DNA from: Bacteroidota bacterium
Lineage (GTDB): Bacteria; Bacteroidota; Ignavibacteria; Ignavibacteriales; Ignavibacteriaceae
Assembly: GCA_024278655.1 (NCBI GenBank)
Contig: JAJRSV010000092.1
Coordinates: forward strand, 1 to 8,611
DNA: 8,611 nt
Reading direction: 5' to 3'
Shown: positions 1 through 6,140 of the stretch, in pieces
Layout: the number at the start of each line of letters is the position of its first letter
Numbering within the stretch: position 1 is the first letter of the stretch
The notes under the pieces: model-generated
Seen by the model: only the letters and a program-made list of their open reading frames with translations
Database searches by the model: none
What the model was told of the DNA's origin: nothing
Program-made: the position numbers and the translations under genes

Positions 1-126
1 ATCGTTTCTGGGTTCACGGAAGGAGAAGAAGAAATAGTCATATTAAAATGTAGATAAGTTCCTTAGTCAAAGTCTGTAGAATTAAAAATTACTTGAATGC
101 TATCGTCCATTGGCGTATATTAGAAA
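1..126. other. Leader region before the toxin-antitoxin pair; no gene identified
   Basis: No gene could be recognised here. Reading frame 1 is open from the window edge to a TAA at 55-57 (18 codons, acidic GEEE run). It could be the 3' tail of an upstream plus-strand gene, but the peptide is too short to match to a family. The other two plus-strand frames close at 37 and 51. Bases 58-126 are AT-rich and non-coding, and hold the candidate toxin promoter listed separately. No inverted repeat clear enough to call an operator was seen, although HigA-type antitoxins normally bind one near the promoter. Confidence 0.3.
93..121 (+). promoter_or_regulatory. Candidate promoter of the toxin-antitoxin operon
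   Basis: TTGAAT at 93-98 and TATATT at 116-121 are separated by 17 bases and resemble a sigma-70 type -35/-10 pair (4 of 6 and 5 of 6 matches). The eight bases 116-123 also match the Bacteroidota -7 motif TAnnTTTG with one mismatch. The ATG at 127 begins only five bases after the -10 element, so the transcript would start at or almost at the start codon. This is motif reading only; AT-rich DNA gives such matches by chance. Confidence 0.35.
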
Positions 127-441
127 ATGAAAGTCGTTGAAACCTCTGTTTTTACAAAAAGGTTAAAAATGCTGCTCCCGGATGAAGACTATCGAAAGCT
201 TCAAAATCAGTTAATTCTGAATCCTAAAAAGGGTAAGGTTATCAAAGGAAGCAGCGGTTTGAGAAAAATCAGGTGGTCTTTTTCGGGTAAAGGTAAAAGA
301 GGAGGTGTGAGAATTATTTATTTCTATAAAGAAGAAGATATAATATTGATGTTACTTATATACCCCAAAAGTGAACGGGATGATTTAACTAAGGAGCAAC
401 TAAGAATTTTGACATTATTAGTTAAGGAGGAATTCAAATGA
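127..441 (+). CDS. higB: HigB2-like RelE-family toxin (type II toxin-antitoxin)
   Basis: A 104-residue protein of the RelE/HigB2 family. Characterised members are ribosome-dependent mRNA endonucleases that halt translation when the antitoxin is lost. Visible hallmarks are an N-terminal strand and helices (residues 1-30), the LNPKKGKVIKG turn (31-41), the basic core SGLRKIRW (43-50), GKGKRGGVRIIYFY (54-67) on the central beta sheet, and the LIYPKSERDDLT segment (78-88). The Arg/Lys cluster (R46, K47, R49, K55, K57, R58, R62) would supply the RNA-contacting and catalytic surface. Length is normal and nothing is broken. The start at 127 keeps the conserved N-terminal strand; the next Met (residue 15) would remove it. 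It overlaps the antitoxin by ATGA, toxin first, as is usual for higBA. No Shine-Dalgarno precedes it. Family assignment is strong; activity is inferred. Confidence 0.9.
   Translation: MKVVETSVFTKRLKMLLPDEDYRKLQNQLILNPKKGKVIKGSSGLRKIRWSFSGKGKRGGVRIIYFYKEEDIILMLLIYPKSERDDLTKEQLRILTLLVKEEFK
424..430 (+). promoter_or_regulatory. Strong Shine-Dalgarno for the antitoxin
   Basis: AAGGAGG lies seven bases upstream of the antitoxin ATG (438), inside the last codons of the toxin gene. It is the best ribosome binding site in the window. Most other genes here, including the toxin, have none or a weak one. It would favour antitoxin synthesis over toxin from the shared mRNA. Confidence 0.75.
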
Positions 442-728
442 GAGACGAATTGTTCAGAGAGTTAGAGAAAAGTATTAAAGAAGGCGGTAAAATTCTTAGG
501 GGCAAAAAAAAAGCAAGCCGTGTGCTCGATCTTGATAATCCGGACCCAAAAGTAATCAGGGAACATCTTGGTTTATCTCAAAGCAAGTTTGCCAAACTAC
601 TGGGTATAAGCTTATCTACTTTACAGAATTGGGAACAAGGAAGGCGAAAACCGGTTGGTCCGGCTAAGGTATTATTAAAAATAGCAGCAAAATATCCTGA
701 AGCAATTTTTAATACGGTTTTTAGTTAA
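438..728 (+). CDS. higA: HigA2/NadS-like XRE-family antitoxin
   Basis: A 96-residue helix-turn-helix protein, the cognate antitoxin and probable autorepressor. Residues 1-36 form a charged, Lys-rich N-terminal arm that in HigA2-type proteins binds the toxin. Residues 37-90 are the XRE/HTH domain, with the typical GLSQSKFAKLLGIS helix pair (45-58), the recognition region STLQNWEQGRRKP (60-72) and a closing helix ending in AAKYPEAI (83-90). It overlaps the toxin stop by ATGA and has its own AAGGAGG ribosome binding site. In this family the DNA-binding domain sits C-terminal to the neutralising arm, as seen here. The gene is complete, with TAA at 726-728. Its operator was not identified. The family call is firm; pairing with the upstream toxin is inferred from overlap and known family association. 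Confidence 0.9.
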   Translation: MRDELFRELEKSIKEGGKILRGKKKASRVLDLDNPDPKVIREHLGLSQSKFAKLLGISLSTLQNWEQGRRKPVGPAKVLLKIAAKYPEAIFNTVFS

Positions 729-748
729 AAGAGGAATTATCCATTCAA

Positions 749-778
749 ACAAATAGTTTATAAGACATAAAGATTTGT
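749..778. terminator. Weak AT-rich hairpin between convergent genes
   Basis: Between the antitoxin stop and the comF stop, ACAAAT (749-754) pairs with ATTTGT (773-778), and inside it TTTAT (757-761) pairs with ATAAA (767-771) around a five-base loop, with a 2x1 internal loop. This could be a bidirectional terminator for the two convergent units. It is nearly all A-T pairs and lacks a clear T-tract, so it may not be functional. Confidence 0.2.
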
Positions 779-782
779 AAGC

Positions 783-1469
783 TCAGTCCGCAATAGCTAC
801 GGAACAGGCATAAACTTTTTTAGCACCGGCATCCAACAGTACCTTTCCGCACTCGCTTATTGTTGCACCTGTTGTAATTACGTCGTCAACCAAGAGAAAG
901 GTTTTTTGCTCTATTAGATTTTTATGTTTCGCAATAAACGCTTTCGATATATTCTCCCGGCGCTGCTTCAAATCAAAGCCGGTTTGGGATTGAGTGTATC
1001 TTACACGTTTAACCACGCCCGGTTTTACAGGAATGTGTAAAATCTTTTTCATCCCTTTCGCAATATAGGTTGATTGGTTAAATCCCCTTTCCGCTTTCTT
1101 TAAGTGATGCAGCGGAATGGGAACGATATAATCGATGCTCCATTCGTTTTGTTCCGGTTTTAATTTTTCACCCAACAGCTTACCGAGAAAAATACCTGTG
1201 CCGAAACGTTTATCGTATTTTAACGAATGAATTACATGCTGCAACGCTGCTTCTTTTTCGAAAACGAATAATGATTTGAATCCGGAAATAATTCCAGCAT
1301 CCGAAAATTTTCTGCGGAACTCTTCTTTCAACCTGTTATCATCTGCCGGGGCTATCGAACTAAAACACTCAGCGCAGATTACTTCTTCTTTAAGTTTTAA
1401 TTTGTTATTGCAGGAAGGACAGAATCGCGGGATAAAAAAATCTAATGTGGCTGAAAGCAGTTTCATCAT
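783..1469 (-). CDS. comF: ComF family protein (zinc finger plus phosphoribosyltransferase fold)
   Basis: A 228-residue ComF/GntX-type protein. ComF is needed for DNA uptake during transformation in Gram-positive and some Gram-negative species; its exact reaction is not settled. Numbering from the ATG at 1469, a Cys4 zinc finger is formed by C17, C20, C32 and C35. The type I PRTase region follows, with PIPLHHLKKAERGFNQS (117-133), the TQSQTGFDLKQRRENISKAF stretch (159-178) and the PRPP-binding loop VDDVITTGAT (194-203). All family hallmarks are intact and length is normal. The frame extends one codon further to a TTG at 1472, and a second ATG lies at 1466; an ATG is more likely. It is the last gene of the minus-strand cluster, about 33 nt after the VWA gene, and converges on the toxin-antitoxin pair. 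No other competence gene is in the window, so a role in uptake cannot be inferred from context. Confidence 0.92.
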   Translation of the reverse strand: MMKLLSATLDFFIPRFCPSCNNKLKLKEEVICAECFSSIAPADDNRLKEEFRRKFSDAGIISGFKSLFVFEKEAALQHVIHSLKYDKRFGTGIFLGKLLGEKLKPEQNEWSIDYIVPIPLHHLKKAERGFNQSTYIAKGMKKILHIPVKPGVVKRVRYTQSQTGFDLKQRRENISKAFIAKHKNLIEQKTFLLVDDVITTGATISECGKVLLDAGAKKVYACSVAIAD

Positions 1470-1502
1470 CAATTAAAAATTTGTTGATGAAATATAAAAA
1501 GA

Positions 1503-3650
1503 TTACAGCATTCCTGCCCGCTTTCTTAAAAACCATTCAAGCGAAAAGAAAAAGATTGCAATTATCATCAGCCACTCACTCGACCAGAGTGTGATTTCCG
1601 ATGTAACAAGTTTTTCTTTTTTTGATCTTTCATTTATTGAATTGATTAAACCGAATACCCGTTCATAATTATCCGCCGTAAAAAATTTGCCGTTGGTTTT
1701 TTTAGCGAGCAGTGAAAGAAATTCGTAGTTCATTCGCGGGGTAATCATTTCGATGTCAAGTTCACCGACGTTGAATGTGCCTGCATCTTTTCCCAACATG
1801 GTTCCGTCAAGTTCAGCCGTGCCGGTAAATTTGTAATCGCCCTTTTTATTTATCTGAATCGAACCTTCGTATAATCCTTTGCCTACGCTCTGAAGCTCGA
1901 CTTCGTAAGTTTCGTTGTCCGATTTAATCTTAATTTTAACTATTGCATCGGGAACGGGATTAAGTGCTTCATCGTTCACCTGTGCGGTAAATTCTATCCG
2001 TTCGCCTAATGTATAAATCTTTTTCGAAGTCTTAATACTTACACGCTTCTCCTCTTCGGGAGTGTTAAGCCATCTTACAGAGTTTATAATGAACCTGTCG
2101 AATACATCAGTATTCTTGGTCGCCGTTTGCAGTTTCCACCGCCATATTTCCCCTGCCAACACGGCTATCGAACGCTTACCGTTGAAGCTTCTCGAAATAA
2201 TCAGCGGGTCATTTAGTACAACATTATTTACTTTCGTTTTCGAGATAACTTTAGCTTCCGGTTTCGGTACAAAATTAAACTCACGCTGAACTACCGGAGG
2301 AAGGTTATTCCATATTTTAAGCACATCATCGGCGCTGTTTTGAATTACCGGATTTTCCCTTTGGTCTTCGAATATTTGCGGTTGAACTTTTCTAAAGCTG
2401 CCGAATGATTGTTTGAAAGTAAACGGGAGTTCTTTTTGAAGCGAAAGAAGTTTAGCCGTATTTATTTCGGGAGTGAATGCTATGAAAAACGGAACACGGT
2501 CATTTTCAATTCTCTTTTTAACTTTGTTAAGCAATTCAAGCGGTGTATCGTTTGCAGGGAAACCGACCATGAAAATAATATCGGCACTGTCAACCAATGC
2601 GAATGAAGCATCGTTCAAAAATCTGTCCTTCGAAATCTGCACAATGCTTTGAACGGTTAAATTCTTATCGCTCCTCAATGTGTTTTTAATAAAAGTTAAA
2701 TCGGTTGACGGTGTTCCGGCAAGAACCAAAACTTTAATTTTGTTGCTTAAAACTTTTACGTAAAAAACTTTTTTGTTGTTTGCCGTTGTAAACTCGTCTT
2801 TTACTTTTGAAACAACCACCGATAATTTTTTCTCGCCCGAAGAGTTTGGAGTGTATTCGAAACTCTCGTTTTGTATTCCCGTTTCGCTTAAGGTAACCGG
2901 TTTCTGCTCAATAAGAATATTGTTTTCGTAAAGGGATAGTCTTACATCTTTACCGCTCAATCCATTGTTTTGTAATGTTGCAATTATGGTTGTTGGTGTG
3001 CCCTGATACAACAGGTGATTATAAAGCACTCGTTTTACCAGCACATCCTTGCGTTGAGTTGTATCACCGATTCCGATTGTAAATACCGGAATGCTCAGTT
3101 TGTCGGCAGTGTAAACCGGATTGGAACCCGCTGTTATAACTCCGTCCGTTATAAGTGTAATGCTTGCAAAATTATTATCTTCTTTTTGAACCAGCGAAAA
3201 TATTTTCGCGATGTTTGTTATTCCGTCTTCAAAATTTATCTTGTTAAGACTATCGGTCGGCAGCTCTCTTACGTCAGTTCCGAACAGGTAAAATTCTTTT
3301 TCTCCCGCAATTGACGCATCAACAAAATCCGCTGCAATATTTCTAACCGATTCTTCCCTGTTCGTTCCGTCTTCAATTGTCATCGACCTTGAGTTGTCAA
3401 CGAATATCAGATTTACCGGTTCAAGAATAAACTTTTTCGTGAATGATAAAACCGGTTCGAAAAAGATGAACAGGATGCAAAGCAACGCTGCCGTTCTTAA
3501 ACTTATCAACACAATTTTTTTAATCTTACTTACAGGCGGGATAGTATAACGGTAAACATAAATGGTATAAGCCGCTATAACAATTAAAGCAAGTATAAAG
3601 TATAACGAATCGTAAGCGAGATTCAGTTTGATTTCTTCGTAGCCAAACAT
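1503..3650 (-). CDS. Membrane-anchored VWA-domain protein with degenerate amidotransferase-like domain, function unknown
   Basis: A 715-residue protein not assignable to a named function. In order: a hydrophobic helix at 17-35, a short basic loop (RY...SKIKK, 34-45), a second helix at 46-68, a von Willebrand A domain (about 80-195), a beta-rich domain (about 200-300), an alpha/beta domain starting KVLVLAGTPSTDLTF (306-320) and running to about 527, a bacterial Ig/macroglobulin-like beta domain (about 535-630), and a C-terminal helix (692-708) followed by RKRAG. The VWA metal site (MIDAS) looks complete: D85-x-S87-x-S89, T145 and D169. The alpha/beta domain resembles the class I glutamine amidotransferase-like fold found in BatA-type membrane proteins. 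The only cysteine I see is C58 in a membrane helix, so that domain cannot be a normal amidotransferase. Positive charges favour N-out topology with a periplasmic body. The ATG at 3650 overlaps the phzF-like stop by one base (TAATG). Confidence 0.85.
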   Translation of the reverse strand: MFGYEEIKLNLAYDSLYFILALIVIAAYTIYVYRYTIPPVSKIKKIVLISLRTAALLCILFIFFEPVLSFTKKFILEPVNLIFVDNSRSMTIEDGTNREESVRNIAADFVDASIAGEKEFYLFGTDVRELPTDSLNKINFEDGITNIAKIFSLVQKEDNNFASITLITDGVITAGSNPVYTADKLSIPVFTIGIGDTTQRKDVLVKRVLYNHLLYQGTPTTIIATLQNNGLSGKDVRLSLYENNILIEQKPVTLSETGIQNESFEYTPNSSGEKKLSVVVSKVKDEFTTANNKKVFYVKVLSNKIKVLVLAGTPSTDLTFIKNTLRSDKNLTVQSIVQISKDRFLNDASFALVDSADIIFMVGFPANDTPLELLNKVKKRIENDRVPFFIAFTPEINTAKLLSLQKELPFTFKQSFGSFRKVQPQIFEDQRENPVIQNSADDVLKIWNNLPPVVQREFNFVPKPEAKVISKTKVNNVVLNDPLIISRSFNGKRSIAVLAGEIWRWKLQTATKNTDVFDRFIINSVRWLNTPEEEKRVSIKTSKKIYTLGERIEFTAQVNDEALNPVPDAIVKIKIKSDNETYEVELQSVGKGLYEGSIQINKKGDYKFTGTAELDGTMLGKDAGTFNVGELDIEMITPRMNYEFLSLLAKKTNGKFFTADNYERVFGLINSINERSKKEKLVTSEITLWSSEWLMIIAIFFFSLEWFLRKRAGML

Positions 3651-4516
3651 TAAAAGGATATCTCTCCTTTTAAAATTGTTACTGCGTTTCCTGCAATGGT
3701 AAGTTCGTTGTTTGCAGGTGAGTAGGTGACTTTTACACGACCTTTCCTGCCGGTAAAATCTCCCTGCTCGAATGTGAACTGTTTGCCTTCGGTATCGTTA
3801 TCAATCAAATCTAATTTTCTTAATACCAAAAGAAGCGGACCGTTTGCCGAACCGGTAACAGGGTCTTCGTCAATTCCGTAAGCAGGAGCAAAAAACCGTA
3901 AGTGTGCATCGTTGTTCTCAAGGGTTTCTTTCGTGAAAACAGTTATTACTGTTATGCCGGTATCCCGATTACAAAGTTTTATCATTTCCCTGAAGTCCGG
4001 TTTCATATTTTTTATTGCTTTTAGATTAGAAACGTAAACAAACAAATTGCCGCCGCTTTGAAGCAGGAAGGGAACTTGCATATCTGTATTTGTTTTATCG
4101 ATATCCAAAACCTTAAGTACTTCTTCTTTGTCTCCTGTGTATTCTGTGAATTCCGGAACGGGAAGCTGCATAAAGTTTAAATCGTTTTCCCTTCTGCAAT
4201 TAATTATACCCGACTTCGTTTCAAACTTTATTTCGGAATTACTGCCGATTAAGTTTCGCTCCGCAAGGTAATGAACCGAAGCGATGGTAGCGTGACCGCA
4301 AAGTTCAACCTCAACGGTGGGAGTGAACCAGCGCAGTTTGTAATCGGCAATATCCGAAGAGGAGAGGAAAGCGGTTTCGGAAAGGTTCATCTCTTTGGCT
4401 ATCTGCTGCATTTCGTCGTCCGTTAATTTGTTTGTAATTACAACGGCAGCAGAGTTCCCGTTAAACGGTTCGGAAGTGAAAGCATCTATTTGATAAAGAT
4501 CATTCAGCTTTTTCAT
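3650..4516 (-). CDS. PhzF family isomerase/epimerase-like protein
   Basis: A 288-residue protein of the PhzF/diaminopimelate-epimerase-fold family, made of two similar halves with the active site between them. PhzF itself isomerises trans-2,3-dihydro-3-hydroxyanthranilate in phenazine synthesis. Most genomic relatives have no known substrate, and no other phenazine gene is present here, so that pathway should not be inferred. Visible features are YQIDAFTSEPFNGNSAAVV (8-26), the family catalytic glutamate in NLSETAF (E47), the ELCGHATIAS loop with H75 (71-80), the glycine-rich QSGGNLFVYV (153-162) and the IDEDPVTGSANG loop (215-226). The usual GNP near residue 20 is GNS here. Length is normal and all key residues are present. 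The gene starts within surE (17-nt overlap, 4500-4516) and its stop overlaps the VWA start, so translation is probably coupled. Cytoplasmic. Confidence 0.93.
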   Translation of the reverse strand: MKKLNDLYQIDAFTSEPFNGNSAAVVITNKLTDDEMQQIAKEMNLSETAFLSSSDIADYKLRWFTPTVEVELCGHATIASVHYLAERNLIGSNSEIKFETKSGIINCRRENDLNFMQLPVPEFTEYTGDKEEVLKVLDIDKTNTDMQVPFLLQSGGNLFVYVSNLKAIKNMKPDFREMIKLCNRDTGITVITVFTKETLENNDAHLRFFAPAYGIDEDPVTGSANGPLLLVLRKLDLIDNDTEGKQFTFEQGDFTGRKGRVKVTYSPANNELTIAGNAVTILKGEISF

Positions 4517-5279
4517 TGAATACCTTTTCTATATCCCAGTTTTTCATCTCTTTGAATGTATCGTAATCCGTTAAATCGAAATGAATTGGCGTTACCGACA
4601 CAAAGTTCTTTTTTATTGCAACCTGGTCAACATCTAAATCTTTATCCACTTCCACCATTTCTCCGATTAGCCAATAATAAGCTCTTCCGTACGGGTCAAC
4701 TCTTCGCTCGTATGTATCGTCCCATTTCGACTTGCCCTGCTTGGTTATCAGTATTCCTTTAATTTCTTCTTCGGCAGCATCGGGCACGTTTACGTTTAAC
4801 ATTGTTCCCACCGGCATCTTGTGTTCTCTTACTTTCCGTGCGAGCATTTTTGCAACCTTTGCTGCGTATTCAAAATGCTTGGGCTTGTGGCTTGTAACCG
4901 AGACTGCAATTGCGGGCACATCCATTATTGCCGCTTCTCTTGCCGCCGAAACAGTGCCGGAGTAAATAATATTTATCGCGGTATTCGAGCCGTTATTAAT
5001 TCCCGATATAACAAGGTCGGGACTTTCCTTCATAATATTTCTAATGCCCATCTTGATGCAATCAGCCGGAGTTCCGTCAACGGAATAGCCGAAGAAGTTA
5101 CCGTTCTTGTAGTACTCCTGAACTCTTAAAGGAATCTGCATCGTAATTCCATGACCTACTGCGCTCTGTTCCGTGCGCGGAGCTACAACGGTTACTTCGG
5201 CAATTTCTTCCAATGCTTCCTTAAGTACTGCAATGCCTTTAGAATCGATGCCGTCATCATTACTTACTAATATTTTCAA
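4500..5279 (-). CDS. surE: 5'/3'-nucleotidase SurE
   Basis: A 259-residue SurE: a divalent-metal phosphatase that removes phosphate from nucleoside 5'- and 3'-monophosphates (and short polyphosphates in some species), often linked to stationary-phase survival. The metal-binding set is complete: D8 and D9 in ILVSNDDGID (3-12), S39 in the PRTEQSAVGHGIT stretch (34-46), and N95 in SGINNGSN (92-99). The conserved DGTPADC (68-74) and YSGTVSAAREA (106-116) segments are present. The start codon is TTG at 5277-5279. No ATG or GTG exists between it and the upstream in-frame stop (5292-5294), and the family's start Met directly precedes the KILVSNDDG strand. AAAAGG on the minus strand (5288-5293) gives a reasonable ribosome binding site eight bases away. 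First gene of the minus-strand cluster; it overlaps the phzF-like gene by 17 nt. Confidence 0.97.
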   Translation of the reverse strand: MKILVSNDDGIDSKGIAVLKEALEEIAEVTVVAPRTEQSAVGHGITMQIPLRVQEYYKNGNFFGYSVDGTPADCIKMGIRNIMKESPDLVISGINNGSNTAINIIYSGTVSAAREAAIMDVPAIAVSVTSHKPKHFEYAAKVAKMLARKVREHKMPVGTMLNVNVPDAAEEEIKGILITKQGKSKWDDTYERRVDPYGRAYYWLIGEMVEVDKDLDVDQVAIKKNFVSVTPIHFDLTDYDTFKEMKNWDIEKVFNEKAE

Positions 5280-5331
5280 TATATTTGCCTTTTAGTATAA
5301 TATGATAATTCTTTATTAATTTGTCTATCTG

Positions 5332-5360
5332 TTGAACAACAAATTTACCAAATATTTAAT
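5332..5360 (+). promoter_or_regulatory. Candidate promoter of pgeF-transporter unit
   Basis: TTGAAC (5332-5337) and TTTAAT (5355-5360) are 17 bases apart and resemble a -35/-10 pair. Transcription would begin near 5367, about 33 nt before the ATG at 5400. It overlaps the minus-strand surE promoter candidate, so the two divergent units may compete for polymerase. The region is very AT-rich and chance matches are likely. Confidence 0.25.
5340..5347 (-). promoter_or_regulatory. Candidate -7 element for the surE operon
   Basis: The minus strand reads TAAATTTG here, an exact match to the Bacteroidota -7 consensus TAnnTTTG. Transcription would start around 5333-5335, giving a leader of roughly 55 nt before the surE TTG. 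I see no clear TTG-type -33 element at the expected distance, so the call rests on the -7 match and the position in a divergent intergenic region. Confidence 0.35.
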
Positions 5361-5399
5361 AATAAATTATTGAACTAATTAGTGCCCGAACTCAAACCG

Positions 5400-6140
5400 A
5401 TGCTTATAATCAAACCGTATATTTTTAACCGATTCCATGAAATTACTTTTGGATTCAGCACAAAGATTGGTGCGGGGAGAAAAGCTCCGTATTATTTCAA
5501 TATGTCGTTTGCCGTTAGCGATGACAGCAGCAGGGTAGCCGAAAACAGGAAATTATTTTTTAACGAATTGGGTTTAACGGAAGAAAACGTTGCTTATCAG
5601 AAACAGGTGCACGGAGACAGAATAACCGTTGTGAACGATGCGGGTAATTGCGGCGAGAGTGATGCAATGATTACAACGGAATTAAACCTTGGACTCGCAA
5701 TAAGCACAGCAGATTGCTGCGGTATTTTTATTTATGAACCTGATAAAAAAGTTATTGCGGGTGTTCACTCCGGCTGGAAAGGAACCGCCAAAAAGATTTT
5801 ATTGAAGACCTTGAACAAATTGAAAAATGAATTCAATTGTAATCCTCAAGAACTTATCTGCTACATCAGTCCTGCAATATCGCAGATGAATTATAAAGTC
5901 GGTAAAGAAGTAGCAGAGCAGTTCGATTCAAAATATATTCTGAAAAAGAACAACAATTTATATTTGAACATTCCACAGGCAAACTTTGATATGTTAATTC
6001 AAAGCGGAGTAAAAGAGAACAACATTCAGGTTTCCAATCTCTGTACTTTTGAGTACTCTGAAATTTTACATTCATACAGGCACGACGGAAAGAAATCGGG
6101 TCGTGCGTTAGGTGTAATCGCGATGAAAGGGAGAAAATGA
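5400..6140 (+). CDS. pgeF: PgeF/YfiH laccase-domain protein
   Basis: A 246-residue protein of the YfiH/PgeF (DUF152, Cu-oxidase_4) family. E. coli PgeF prevents misincorporation of serine into peptidoglycan stems; related proteins, including mammalian LACC1/FAMIN, have purine nucleoside phosphorylase/deaminase activity. The metal-binding set is H71 in QKQVHGDR, C106 in STADCCG, and H123 in AGVHSGWKGT. The C-terminal HSYRHDGKKSGRALGVIAM (224-242) is typical. Position 108 is Gly where the family commonly has Pro (ADCxP). The frame opens with a GTG at 5382, six codons earlier. I prefer the ATG at 5400 because it fits the family N-terminus and puts the first active-site histidine at residue 71, as in E. 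coli YfiH. Neither start has a Shine-Dalgarno. It overlaps the next gene by ATGA. Confidence 0.93.
   Translation: MLIIKPYIFNRFHEITFGFSTKIGAGRKAPYYFNMSFAVSDDSSRVAENRKLFFNELGLTEENVAYQKQVHGDRITVVNDAGNCGESDAMITTELNLGLAISTADCCGIFIYEPDKKVIAGVHSGWKGTAKKILLKTLNKLKNEFNCNPQELICYISPAISQMNYKVGKEVAEQFDSKYILKKNNNLYLNIPQANFDMLIQSGVKENNIQVSNLCTFEYSEILHSYRHDGKKSGRALGVIAMKGRK

Noticed and set aside
1..57. The 3' end of an upstream gene in frame 1, ending at TAA 55-57.
   Set aside because: Only 18 codons are visible and they match no family I know; random AT-rich DNA often stays open this long.
127..728. Horizontal-transfer signal from arginine codon use: AGA/AGG is 11 of 15 Arg codons in the toxin-antitoxin pair against 4 of 13 in the kinase.
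   Set aside because: folB (3 of 6) and folK (4 of 6) also use AGA/AGG heavily. With samples this small the difference is not meaningful.
3015..3314. A 99-codon plus-strand open frame within the VWA gene.
   Set aside because: Antisense shadow of a strong 715-residue gene, with no recognisable domain or ribosome binding site.
3650..4516. Phenazine biosynthesis cluster suggested by the PhzF family name.
   Set aside because: No other phz gene is present. PhzF-fold proteins are widespread with unrelated or unknown substrates.
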